DNA from: Phaeodactylibacter sp.
GTDB taxonomy: Bacteria > Bacteroidota > Bacteroidia > Chitinophagales > Saprospiraceae
DNA: 64,000 bases
Assembly (NCBI GenBank): GCA_024102975.1
Contig: JAGFJD010000350.1
Coordinates: forward strand, 1 to 64,000
Direction of reading: 5' to 3'
The translations under genes were made by a program, and so were the position numbers. Numbering within the stretch: position 1 is the first letter of the stretch; every line of letters begins with the position of its first letter. This document shows, one piece after another, positions 7,010 to 14,884 of this stretch. Below the pieces are notes generated by a model, which was not told where the DNA came from, did not search any database, and saw nothing but the letters and a program-made list of their open reading frames with translations.

Positions 7010-7792
7010 ATGAATTACGAGAACTTACTGGTCCAGGATAACGATGGCATCCTGACGGTTACCATCAACCGGGAGCGGGCCCTCAACGCGCTGAACAACC
7101 AAACCATGCTGGAACTGCAACGCTTTTTCGGGGAGGACGCGCCCGGCCGTTCCGGGCTGAAGGGCGTCATCCTGGCCGGCGCCGGCGACAAGGCTTTCGT
7201 CGCCGGGGCAGACATCAAGGAGTTCCTGGCGCTCAACGCGGCCCAGGGGCAGGCCATGGCCCAGCGCGGGCACAACATTTTTTTCTCGATCGAGCGTTTC
7301 CCCAGGCCGGTCGTCGCCGCGATCAACGGCTTTGCGCTGGGAGGGGGCTGTGAGCTGGCCATGGCCTGCCACCTGCGTGTCGCAACCGAAAATGCCCGCT
7401 TCGGGCAGCCGGAAGTCAACCTCGGCCTCATTCCCGGTTATGGCGGTACTCAGCGCCTGATCCAGTACATTGGCAAGTCGAAAGCTGTGGAGTTGTTGAT
7501 GACCGCCGACATGATCGATGCGGAGGAGGCCTACCGGCTGGGGTTGGTCAACTACGTTGTCCCTCCCGGAAAAGAGGTCGAAAAGGCAGCCGAACTGATC
7601 GGTAAGATCGCCTCCAAAGGGCCGGTGGCTATCTCGAAAATCATCGAAAGCGTCAACGCCTATTTCCAGTACGACGCGGACGGGTTTGCCGCCGAGGTCC
7701 GGGCATTCGGCGCCACCACCGGAACGGAGGATTTTCGCGAGGGCGCTGCCGCCTTCATCGAAAAGCGGAAACCGGAATTTAAGGGGAAATGA
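7010..7792 (+). CDS. Enoyl-CoA hydratase (crotonase family)
   Basis: 260 residues. It hydrates trans-2-enoyl-CoA to 3-hydroxyacyl-CoA in beta-oxidation or a related pathway. The oxyanion-hole segments AGADIKEF and ALGGGCELAMACHLRVATENARFGQPEVNLGLIPGYGGTQ are split around the active site; both catalytic glutamates (in GCELA and QPEVNLG) are present, consistent with a true hydratase. The start was chosen for MNYENLLVQ, the usual family N-terminus, and for the promoter just upstream. It stands alone after the aromatic operon. Confidence 0.92.
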   Translation: MNYENLLVQDNDGILTVTINRERALNALNNQTMLELQRFFGEDAPGRSGLKGVILAGAGDKAFVAGADIKEFLALNAAQGQAMAQRGHNIFFSIERFPRPVVAAINGFALGGGCELAMACHLRVATENARFGQPEVNLGLIPGYGGTQRLIQYIGKSKAVELLMTADMIDAEEAYRLGLVNYVVPPGKEVEKAAELIGKIASKGPVAISKIIESVNAYFQYDADGFAAEVRAFGATTGTEDFREGAAAFIEKRKPEFKGK

Positions 7793-7810
7793 ACGGAATG
7801 CGAAACGCAG

Positions 7811-7864
7811 CCCTGTGGAATGCCCGCCGGGCTTGGAACCGCCCATCGGGCAAATCCCACAGGG
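7811..7864. repeat. Imperfect inverted repeat after the hydratase gene
   Basis: CCCTGTGG (7811-7818) pairs with CCACAGGG (7857-7864), and TGCCCG (7821-7826) with CGGGCA (7847-7852), leaving an interrupted stem of about 14 bp with a 20-nt loop. It is not followed by a T-run. The remaining spacer up to 8053 (260 bp in total between genes) shows no gene. Confidence 0.45.
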
Positions 7865-8052
7865 GTTGCGCAGTGGAGCGTTCGCCGGATACGCCGGGGA
7901 ACGAAATCCACACGGTTGGCTGATCGTTTTGTCCATGCCGGCCAGGAGAAGGGGTTCAGGGGCTGCTCAGAAAGCAGCTCCGGTTCTCCCGGCAAGCGTT
8001 AAGCCGTATTTGGATAACGCCATGTTTGCAATAACAGGCATCCGGCTGAAAG

Positions 8053-8367
8053 TCAGCTTTCTCTCTGATGGTTGCCGGATAGTTGCTTTTTGTATTTTAC
8101 GAGTTGCCTCCTGGCTTTTTCGGCGGCGCCGGCCAGCGCTTTTTCTATCGCGTCGTTCCTGGATTCCGCAAAGAGCGTCGTTCCCGGAACATTCAGGCGA
8201 ATCTCGACGATCTGCTCGCGGTGGCGGTGCCGCTTCTCTCCAATTTTCAGGTACACTTCGGCTTCTACGATTCGGTCAAAATAGGTCTTAAGCTTTCCAA
8301 CTTTTTCATCGATCACTTCTTGCATCTGATCGGTGACCTGGAAGGGTGCATTTACTAGTATTTTCAT
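8053..8367 (-). CDS. hpf: Ribosome hibernation promoting factor, short form (HPF/RaiA)
   Basis: 104 residues beginning MKILVNAPFQVTDQMQEVID. It has the HPF/YfiA sigma-54 modulation fold: two helices and a four-stranded sheet (KLKTYFDRIVEAEVYLKIGEKRH; VEIRLNVPGTTLFAES; AIEKALAGAAEKARRQL). These proteins bind the 30S subunit decoding site in slow growth and promote inactive ribosomes. Only the N-terminal ribosome-binding domain is present, so this is the short form without the C-terminal dimerisation domain. The frame is open to 8493, but the upstream part is unlike any HPF. Confidence 0.88.
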   Translation of the reverse strand: MKILVNAPFQVTDQMQEVIDEKVGKLKTYFDRIVEAEVYLKIGEKRHRHREQIVEIRLNVPGTTLFAESRNDAIEKALAGAAEKARRQLVKYKKQLSGNHQRES

Positions 8368-8423
8368 AGTTTCGCATTTTCCGGCGCACGGAGAGAGCGT
8401 CGGCTCGGTTAGTTTTACCCGGC

Positions 8424-8451
8424 TTCGGCGTGAGCGTAGCCGAACGCCGAA
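8424..8451. repeat. Small palindrome with AGCGTAGC core
   Basis: Arms TTCGGCG (8424-8430) and CGCCGAA (8445-8451) flank the core TGAGCGTAGCCGAA. Cores of the same type with different arms occur at 15622, 22838 and (diverged) 41177. Confidence 0.55.
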
Positions 8452-8603
8452 CAACCGGAATAGCAATATAAAATAAAACCGGCTTTCCGGCATTATTTTA
8501 CCTTGCGTATTTTGGTTTTTGGTTCTTTTTTCTGTCTACAAAATAGGAGAGAATATCAGGGGAAGGTATGATTTTTATCAACAAGGCGAATGATCCTTAT
8601 CAG

Positions 8604-8638
8604 TTTGGCGGTATATCCCTCAGATTTCCGTATTTTTG
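8604..8638 (+). promoter_or_regulatory. Promoter of the secreted protein at 8658
   Basis: TTTG (8604-8607) and a perfect -7 box TATTTTTG (8631-8638), 23 nt apart (slightly long). The -7 box ends 19 nt before the ATG. Confidence 0.5.
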
Positions 8639-8657
8639 AGCATACGCACAACATATT

Positions 8658-9866
8658 ATGAGGTTTATCAGCTGTATTTTGTTTCTTCTCCCCCTGCTTT
8701 CCCTGGGCGCGCAGGACCTCTCCGGCCATTGGGAAGGCTTCATTTCCCAGGACGGCAAAACCGATACTTTCCTCTATCAGGTGGATCTGCAGCCCGGCAG
8801 CAAGGGCTATCCCGGAACCTCTTTTTCACAGACGAAGGACGGCTCTGCCTCGGCCACCTTCCAGCTCACCGCCTATCTCGACGGGCGGCAGCTCATCCTC
8901 CAGGAACTCGGCCAGCTCGAACCGGCAAAACCGAAATGGTGCCTGAAATACGCCAACCTCACCCTCGAACAGTTTCCCTTCCACGACCGCCTGTCCGGGC
9001 CATGGAAAGCCGATGGATGCAAGCCGGGCCAGATGTTCCTGGAACGGCGGAAACTGCCGGCCGGCGAAACTGCCGAAGAAATTATCCCCCCTGCCATAAC
9101 CGGCAAATGGACCGGGACGCTCTCCCAATCCGACCGCGATTATGGATTTTATTTTGAAATGGACCTCGGAGCGGGCAGGTCCGGACAATCACACATTGTC
9201 TCTGACGATGACGGGGGCAGCGCCTCCCACCGGCTGGAGTGGCAATACGATTCCATTTTCCAGTTGCTGGCCTTCAAGGAGCTGAAAGTGGCCACCAGGA
9301 CCGACCCCAACTGGACCTGGTGCATCAAATCGGGAACGCTGAACTTCCGCCGCGAACCGGCCCGCCTGGTCCTGGAAGGCGAATGGAACGGCTTCCTCGA
9401 AGGGTTCGACCTGCAAACCGGCCCCTGTGCCAACGGCAGCCTGTACCTCGAAAAACCCATCCTCACCCGCGCCCTGGTGCAGAAACAGTCTATGCTGCAA
9501 CAGCCCTATGAGGCGGAAAGCAAGCGCAGCATCAAACTGGAACGGGTGCTGGAAGTGCACAATTCCAGCATCAAGATAAAAGTTTGGGACAATGGCACCG
9601 TCGACGGCGACGTGGCCACCGTTTTCCTCAACGGGGAACGCATCCTGAAAGAACACCGGGTGGATAAACGCAAACTCGGCATCCCCGTCAAACTGAACCA
9701 GGAGGACAACTTCCTCGTCCTCCACGCCGAAAGCCTGGGAGACATCTCCCCGAATACCGTCGCCATCTCCGTCGACGACGGCGTCCGGGAACAGATCATT
9801 ATCCTGAGCTCCAACCTCGACGAAAGCGGGGCCGTGATGATCCGGAAGTTCCGGGTAAAAGAGTGA
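8658..9866 (+). CDS. Secreted modular protein with duplicated beta domain (function unknown)
   Basis: 402 residues. A signal peptide (FISCILFLLPLLSLGAQ) ends near residue 20. Two related domains follow: LSGHWEGFISQDG...FLYQVDL...KWCLKYANLTL at about 21-135, and ITGKWTGTLSQSD...FYFEMDL...WCIKSGTLNF at about 150-275. Each has a WxG start, a WC pair and a final LYLE or MFLE strand. The C-terminal 110 residues (IKIKVWDNGTVDGDVATVFLNG; NFLVLHAESLGDISPNTVAI) are a beta-sandwich module I have often seen in Bacteroidota secreted proteins. No T9SS sorting domain is apparent. Convergent with the LytTR gene, 9 bp apart. Function unknown. Confidence 0.75.
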   Translation: MRFISCILFLLPLLSLGAQDLSGHWEGFISQDGKTDTFLYQVDLQPGSKGYPGTSFSQTKDGSASATFQLTAYLDGRQLILQELGQLEPAKPKWCLKYANLTLEQFPFHDRLSGPWKADGCKPGQMFLERRKLPAGETAEEIIPPAITGKWTGTLSQSDRDYGFYFEMDLGAGRSGQSHIVSDDDGGSASHRLEWQYDSIFQLLAFKELKVATRTDPNWTWCIKSGTLNFRREPARLVLEGEWNGFLEGFDLQTGPCANGSLYLEKPILTRALVQKQSMLQQPYEAESKRSIKLERVLEVHNSSIKIKVWDNGTVDGDVATVFLNGERILKEHRVDKRKLGIPVKLNQEDNFLVLHAESLGDISPNTVAISVDDGVREQIIILSSNLDESGAVMIRKFRVKE

Positions 9867-9875
9867 GACACCCCT

Positions 9876-10634
9876 TCACCCTCCCCACCTCCTCTCCATG
9901 CGCGCCTTAAACGCATCCCGGTACTTGGGGCCGATGCGCAGTTCGTGCAGCTTTCCTCCGGTATTGTCGGCGATTTCCACGAAAGTGTAGTTGCCGGCAA
10001 AGCTTTTAACGTAGTCCAGGTTGATGATAAAACTGTCGTGGATGCGCATGAACTGGCCGGCCGGCAACAGTTTGACCATGTTTTTCATGCGGTCGCGGGT
10101 AATGTAGACGCTGTTGGAAGCCACCACTTTGACGTCGACGTTGGCGCCTTCGCAGTACAGGATTTCATCGTGGTCGACTTTTACCCACCTGCCTTTCTCC
10201 TTGATCAGGATGTGCCCCTTGGCCGCCGGGGCGGAGCCGGCCGGCGGCGGGCCCTGCAGGCCGGCAATCGCCTTGTCGATGGCGTGGTTGAGCTTTTCGG
10301 GCTCAATGGGCTTTAACAGGTATCCGGAGATGTTGTACTCGTAACCTTTGATGGCGTATTCGGCGAAGGCGGTAGTGATGATTACCTTGGCCGAAAGGCA
10401 GAACCTGCTGACGGCGTCCAGCAGGTTGAATCCGCTGGCGCCCGGCATTTCGATATCCAGGAAAATGAGGTTAGGGCGGCGGCGGCTGTTGTCGGCCAGG
10501 TAGTGATAGGCATCTTCTGCGTTTTCAAAACTGCCGATCAGTTCCAGGTCCAGCCGGGAGTGCAGCAGCTCGATCAGGTTTTCCCTTTGCAGTTCCACAT
10601 CCTCGATGACGATATATGTAAACAGGTGCTTCAT
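9876..10634 (-). CDS. LytTR family two-component response regulator
   Basis: 252 residues. The receiver domain spans about 1-125, with the phospho-acceptor in LIFLDIEMPGASGF, an acidic pocket in IVIEDVELQ, Thr in VIITTAFAEYA and Lys in YLLKPIEPEKL. The C-terminal LytTR DNA-binding domain (about 145-250) includes ILIKEKGRWVKVDHDEILYCEGANVDV and MRIHDSFIINLDYVKSF. Phosphorylation by the partner kinase should control transcription. Its ATG overlaps the kinase stop codon (ATGA), so the two are translationally coupled. Confidence 0.93.
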   Translation of the reverse strand: MKHLFTYIVIEDVELQRENLIELLHSRLDLELIGSFENAEDAYHYLADNSRRRPNLIFLDIEMPGASGFNLLDAVSRFCLSAKVIITTAFAEYAIKGYEYNISGYLLKPIEPEKLNHAIDKAIAGLQGPPPAGSAPAAKGHILIKEKGRWVKVDHDEILYCEGANVDVKVVASNSVYITRDRMKNMVKLLPAGQFMRIHDSFIINLDYVKSFAGNYTFVEIADNTGGKLHELRIGPKYRDAFKARMERRWGG

Positions 10635-11782
10635 GAAAGAGGTACTTGTAAAAAAACGGAGTAGACCCCCGCGTCGGCCCGGATGTCCAGCGCGTAATTT
10701 TTTTTGTAAACCAGGTCGAGGTTCTCGATCGCGGTGCGCAGGCCGACGCCCTTCCCGGACTGGAGGGCCATGGTGTCCTCGTTGCGGAAATTGGCCTTAT
10801 AGCTGTTGTCGATCCTGGCGTGAAACCGGCCGTTTTCGGCCCGGAAATGGAGGCGGATAAACTTTTTTTTGTCGGCGTTGACGCCATAGTGCTTGAAGCA
10901 GTTCTCCACGAAAAGCAGCAGGACCATAGGGGGGATGCGGTGTTTGTGCAGGACTTCGCCCTCCTGTTCGTATGCCAGTTCCGTATTTTTGGATATCTGC
11001 AGGCGTTGCAATTCCAGGTAGCTTTTGATGAACCGCAGCTCATCTTCCAGGGGCACCAGCTTTTCGTTGGTCTGGTAGACCAGGTAGCGCAGCAGGCGGG
11101 ACAGCTCCCCGATCAAAGCCGGGAGGTATTCCGATTTGCGGTGGGCCAGCACCTGCAGGTTGGCCAGGGTGTTGAAGAGGAAATGGGGGCGGATTTGCTT
11201 CTTGATGAAGTGCAGTTCGCGCTCGGCTTCCCGGCGGCGGCGGTAGGCTTCCAGCCGGGCCTTCCGCTCCAGCTCCCGGCTCCGTTCGATAGCCTGCTTG
11301 GTGTAGGATACGCCGGTCGTGCACAAAATGAAAAAGAGGATGACCAGCGTCAGTTCATACCATTCGTGGTTGACGATATCGAAGGCCGTTCGGATGATCG
11401 GCACGTAGAGCAGGGAAAACAACAGGGCCGTGATGGAACTCAGGAAAAGGAACAGGTAGAACGACCAGTCCTTCAGCCTGGCCCTGGGGAAGATGCTCCG
11501 GCCCAGCAGAGTCTGCAGCCTGCCCTGATACACGAAGAAGAGGTTAAAATAAACCGGCAGCCCGAGCAGGAGGGTGTACCCCAACGCTTCCCGGAATACT
11601 TTGAAGAAGGCCTCCCGCTTGTATCCGAACGTTTCCAGCAATTCGGCCTTGCCCTGATACCAGGAATGAATGGCAAAATAGCAAAAGACCACGATCAGCA
11701 CCGTGGCGCCGAACATCAGGTGCTGGATGATGTCTTTGCGCAGGAGGCGGTACAGCTTGGCTTGTGCTTTGGTCAGTGTCAT
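10631..11782 (-). CDS. LytS-type sensor histidine kinase
   Basis: 383 residues. Four hydrophobic segments fill about residues 20-180 (DIIQHLMFGATVLIVVFCYF; LGYTLLLGLPVYFNLFFVY; FYLFLFLSSITALLFSLLYV; LTLVILFFILCTTGVSY), followed by a Lys/Glu/Arg-rich helical linker. The His_kinase box (PF06580) IKKQIRPHFLFNTLANLQ carries the phospho-accepting His; the ATPase N box is VLLLFVENCFKHYG and the glycine loop is SGKGVGLRTAIENL. There is no extracellular ligand domain. It pairs with the overlapping LytTR regulator. Confidence 0.93.
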   Translation of the reverse strand: MTLTKAQAKLYRLLRKDIIQHLMFGATVLIVVFCYFAIHSWYQGKAELLETFGYKREAFFKVFREALGYTLLLGLPVYFNLFFVYQGRLQTLLGRSIFPRARLKDWSFYLFLFLSSITALLFSLLYVPIIRTAFDIVNHEWYELTLVILFFILCTTGVSYTKQAIERSRELERKARLEAYRRRREAERELHFIKKQIRPHFLFNTLANLQVLAHRKSEYLPALIGELSRLLRYLVYQTNEKLVPLEDELRFIKSYLELQRLQISKNTELAYEQEGEVLHKHRIPPMVLLLFVENCFKHYGVNADKKKFIRLHFRAENGRFHARIDNSYKANFRNEDTMALQSGKGVGLRTAIENLDLVYKKNYALDIRADAGVYSVFLQVPLS

Positions 11783-11869
11783 GGAGTAGGGGCTGCAGCA
11801 ACAGGCAACAGGTTATAAAATTAACGACAAAATCTCTAAATTTCAGCTCTTAACCTTATCTGTGAAGTT

Positions 11870-13378
11870 ATGAAATTTTTCCGTTGTGCTGTTACCCTTC
11901 TACCGTTGGCCAGCCGGGGGCGCCCCGTCCACCGTACACGCCTCCAGGCCTCCCCCGTCCCCGTCCACCGTACACGCCCCCGAAACTCTCTGTCCAGTTC
12001 TAGGCAGGTGCCCCTTTGCGCTGCGGTTGCATTGGTTTTACAGCTGTTGTGCCCCATCCTGCCGGCCGGCGCCCAGGGGTGTTATGCCGACCCCATCTAC
12101 GGCGTCGCGCTGGAAAGAGACGTCGTTTACGGTACCGCCGTCAATTACTGCGGTTCGGAAGTGCAATTGCTGATGGATGTCTACCGCCCGGTGGGAGACG
12201 GCAACGCGCGCCGGCCGGCCATCGTGCTGGCCCACGGCGGGGCCTTCCTGTCCGGCGACAAGGGAAGCTACGACATGGCGGAGGCCGCTGCCGCCTTTGC
12301 CGCCAGGGGCTACCTGGCGGCAAGCATCAACTACCGCCTGGGCTTCCACAAATCGGTATTCCATACGCCCGATGCGCAGGGTTGTGCCTTTGTGGGCGCT
12401 CTGGCAGGAGCTCAGGAGGCGCAGTGCCTGTACGCCTATCCGGCGGAGGTGGAGCGGGCGCTGTATCGCGCCGTGCAGGACGCCCGGGGCGCCATCCGCT
12501 TTGTCAAAACGCAGGTGGATTCGGTGGATGCAGGCAATGTGTTCATCGGTGGCGGCAGCGCCGGAGGGTTTGTCGCCATGGCAGCCGCATATATGGAGGA
12601 TGCGGAGGCACCGGCTGCAGCCCTGGCCCAGGGCGCGGTGTCGGCCATCCCGTTTATTTACGGCGCCTGCCATCCGCCGGGCTGCAGCACTGCCCGCCCG
12701 GCCCTGGGGCTGCCGCAGGGCGATCTGCACCTGGGCCAGGCCGACGCCTCGGTGAAGGGGGTGCTGAACATCTACGGCGCTTTGCTGGACCCCTCCTGGA
12801 TCGATGCGGGCGAGCCGATGTTGTATGCCTACCACAAAGACAATGACCTGGTCGTGCCCTGCGGCAACGGCCGGCCGTTTCGCGACCTGATAGGCCGCTG
12901 CCTGAACAACGGCGCCTGCACCGCAGTGCCCAATACCTGGCCGGAGGCTTTCGGCAGCTGCCATCTGCAGGATTATCTCGACACCCTTTCCGGGGCGCCG
13001 GCCCACGCCTTCCAGATAGAAAGCTGCCCGCCGCCCGCTTTTCCCTGTTCTTACTCCTGCCACGAGGTGACGGCCGAAGAAGTGCGCCGGATTGTTCAGG
13101 GAGCGGCGGAGTTCTGGGGCTGCACGATCACCAATCAACGGGAACGGGAAAGCAACTCATCAGCCGTTGTCTTCCCCAACCCGGCTACCGGCGAGGTTAC
13201 CCTCCGCGCCGGCGCCTTCGCAGAATTGCCAGTAGTGGAGCTTTACAGCCCCGATGGCCGGCTGCTCCGCCGCTTTGCCGTCCGGGGAGAATTAAGGCTG
13301 AACCTGGAGGGCTTCCCTCCCGGTGTTTACCTGTTGAGGTGGAATGGTACCGTTCAGCGAATCGTCATTCGTAGATGA
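11870..13378 (+). CDS. Secreted alpha/beta hydrolase (carboxylesterase-like) with T9SS sorting domain
   Basis: 502 residues. The alpha/beta hydrolase core has an HGGAFLSGDKGSYDMA oxyanion loop (about 115-130), as in the hormone-sensitive lipase/BD-FAE group, and the nucleophile elbow GGGSAGGFVAMA (GxSxG). The last 75 residues (VFPNPATGEVTLRAG...LPVVELYSPDGRLLRR) are a type A T9SS sorting domain, so export to the surface is expected. The N-terminus is odd: before the hydrophobic segment AAVALVLQLLCPILPAGAQG there are about 45 extra basic residues, partly encoded by a 20-bp direct repeat (11923-11942 and 11959-11978). A GTG start at 12008 would give a normal signal peptide. Confidence 0.8.
   Translation: MKFFRCAVTLLPLASRGRPVHRTRLQASPVPVHRTRPRNSLSSSRQVPLCAAVALVLQLLCPILPAGAQGCYADPIYGVALERDVVYGTAVNYCGSEVQLLMDVYRPVGDGNARRPAIVLAHGGAFLSGDKGSYDMAEAAAAFAARGYLAASINYRLGFHKSVFHTPDAQGCAFVGALAGAQEAQCLYAYPAEVERALYRAVQDARGAIRFVKTQVDSVDAGNVFIGGGSAGGFVAMAAAYMEDAEAPAAALAQGAVSAIPFIYGACHPPGCSTARPALGLPQGDLHLGQADASVKGVLNIYGALLDPSWIDAGEPMLYAYHKDNDLVVPCGNGRPFRDLIGRCLNNGACTAVPNTWPEAFGSCHLQDYLDTLSGAPAHAFQIESCPPPAFPCSYSCHEVTAEEVRRIVQGAAEFWGCTITNQRERESNSSAVVFPNPATGEVTLRAGAFAELPVVELYSPDGRLLRRFAVRGELRLNLEGFPPGVYLLRWNGTVQRIVIRR
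11923..11978. repeat. 20-bp direct repeat inside a signal-peptide coding region
   Basis: CCCCGTCCACCGTACACGCC occurs at 11923-11942 and 11959-11978, a spacing of exactly 36 bp. In the hydrolase frame it gives PVHRTR twice, 12 residues apart. Confidence 0.9.
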
Positions 13379-13988
13379 AGTAGGAAGTGCTGATGCCGAT
13401 CGTGTCGCCCACCGCCAGGTTAAGGTCGTTGCGGATGCTGTCCAGCTTCGATTCGAGCGGAGCTTCCCAGCAGGTGGTGCCGGTGACCCCCGTTACATCC
13501 CGCCGCTGGAAGAAGTCGTCGTAGTAGGCCCCGATGTAGGAAAAGATACACAGGCGGAGTTCGTCGAAAGCGCTGTTGCGCTCGAAGGAAATTTGGTCGC
13601 CGCCCCCGCTTAAGACGATCTCGCTGCCCTGGTCTGCGTAGGCGACTTCTATGAACTCGGAGGACCCGCTGCTGAAGTCGTAGAACTCCACCCGGGCCAC
13701 CGTGTCGCTGAGCAGTTCCAGGCTGCGGAACTCGAAGTAGTCGTCCGCTTCTTCCTGGAGGTCTTCCTGCAGGAAGGCCTCGAACAGCGTCAGCTGGCCG
13801 CCCGGCTGCACTTCCGGGAAAGCATTGGCGCCAACTTCGTAGAAGGATGCCGGGTTGAATTCCACCCGGTTCAGGGTGAAGGTTACGGGATAGGCCAGCT
13901 GCGGCTGTTCGTCATCGTTTTTGCAGGACGAAAAGACAGAGATAGAAAGGAACAGGCAGGCAAGGCTTGCTGAAGAGAGTACGCGCAT
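13365..13988 (-). CDS. Lipoprotein of unknown function
   Basis: 207 residues. A lipoprotein signal SASLACLFLSISVFSSC ends in a lipobox with the acylated Cys at residue 22, followed by KNDDEQPQ; the acidic residues after Cys fit the surface-lipoprotein export signal of Bacteroidota. The mature part is rich in Asp/Glu and beta strands (VTFTLNRVEFNPASFYEV; ADDYFEFRSLELLSDTVARVEFYDF). I recognise no domain. Its 3' end overlaps the convergent hydrolase gene by 14 bp. It lies 43 bp after the ABC permease gene in the same direction, so it may be co-transcribed with the exporter. Confidence 0.7.
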   Translation of the reverse strand: MRVLSSASLACLFLSISVFSSCKNDDEQPQLAYPVTFTLNRVEFNPASFYEVGANAFPEVQPGGQLTLFEAFLQEDLQEEADDYFEFRSLELLSDTVARVEFYDFSSGSSEFIEVAYADQGSEIVLSGGGDQISFERNSAFDELRLCIFSYIGAYYDDFFQRRDVTGVTGTTCWEAPLESKLDSIRNDLNLAVGDTIGISTSYFIYE

Positions 13989-14031
13989 GGTTTGGTGTTT
14001 TTAGTGAAAACAAGTTTCCAAAGATAGTCAT

Positions 14032-14745
14032 TCACGGGAAAACCCGCCGCTTAAACAGGTAAAAAAGGCCCCCGAGAGCCAGGCTGTGCGTAATCAGGGC
14101 CAGGAGCAGGGCCGCCGCCGCCGGTTTTCCCGCCAGTATATTGCTCACGTAATGCAGCGTCCAGTACACCGGTATGATGCCCAGGCCGTACTGCATCCAC
14201 GAATCGATAAAAAAGCTGCCCGCCGGGAGGATCAGGATGATGCTGAGCGCCTTGTACACGGCCAGCCCTTCTACTTTATTGCCGGACAAGGCGGCCAGGG
14301 CCAGCGCCGTGATGGGCACGGCGCCGGCGAAGAGGAAGGCCGCCGTCAGCCGGGCCGCTGCGCCCAGGCCTTCCATGCCGGGCGCCGACAGCATACAGTA
14401 GCTGAACACTACGGCCATGAAAGTGCCGGTCGACAGCCGGTAGAACAGGAAGGTGTTGACGCCTATGGGCATGGTGCGGAGGGCGGTGAGCACCTGCTCG
14501 TCCCGCTCGTCGAGCAACATGGAGGCCAGCACAAAGCCGATGCTCGTCACCACCTGCAGCGTCATCAGCATCAGGATGAGCGGATGGTACTCCGCCATCG
14601 CAGGGAACCGCGCCTCCAGCCAGGGCAGCAGCAGCAGCGCCAGGCTGAACTGCAGGGCCGGCACCACAAAGAGCATGAACCAGAGCATCTCCTCCCGGAG
14701 GATCATCCGGAGGTCCAAACGGGCTAATCTGAGGAGTTTTTGCAT
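14032..14745 (-). CDS. ABC exporter membrane subunit (heme exporter CcmB/ABC-2-like)
   Basis: 237 residues from the ATG at 14745 (MQKLLRLARLDLRMILREEM). The frame is open further upstream, but that part only translates the hexamer repeat as Leu-Asn and is unlikely to be real. Six hydrophobic helices are visible, including MLWFMLFVVPALQFSLALLL and LILMLMTLQVVTSIGFVLASM; the motif LLDERDEQVLTALRTMPIG between helices resembles the coupling region of ABC-2 permeases (DERExGTLE-like). With 14885-15574 and 15663-16532 it forms a three-gene ABC exporter. Substrate unknown. Confidence 0.8.
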   Translation of the reverse strand: MQKLLRLARLDLRMILREEMLWFMLFVVPALQFSLALLLLPWLEARFPAMAEYHPLILMLMTLQVVTSIGFVLASMLLDERDEQVLTALRTMPIGVNTFLFYRLSTGTFMAVVFSYCMLSAPGMEGLGAAARLTAAFLFAGAVPITALALAALSGNKVEGLAVYKALSIILILPAGSFFIDSWMQYGLGIIPVYWTLHYVSNILAGKPAAAALLLALITHSLALGGLFYLFKRRVFP

Positions 14746-14756
14746 GGGTTTGGATA

Positions 14757-14872
14757 GGTTGAGGTTAAGGTTGAGGTTGAGGTTGAGGTTAAGGTTGAGG
14801 TTAAGGTTAAGGTTGAGGTTAAGGTTGAGGTTGAGGTTAAGGTTGAGGTTAAGGTTAAGGTTGAGGTTGAGG
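14757..14872. repeat. Hexamer array (GGTTGA/GGTTAA), about 19 copies
   Basis: An uninterrupted run of GGTTGA and GGTTAA hexamers in irregular order (read on the + strand) fills the whole gap between two ABC permease genes. It starts about 12 bp after the stop of the upstream permease and ends about 12 bp before the ATG of the downstream one. Confidence 0.95.
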
Positions 14873-14884
14873 AATTGGGGGCAG

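Noticed and set aside
14757-14872. Hexamer array considered as a CRISPR array or telomere-like replicon end
   Set aside because: There are no unique spacers between units, and genes of one operon continue on both sides, so it is a microsatellite inside the chromosome.
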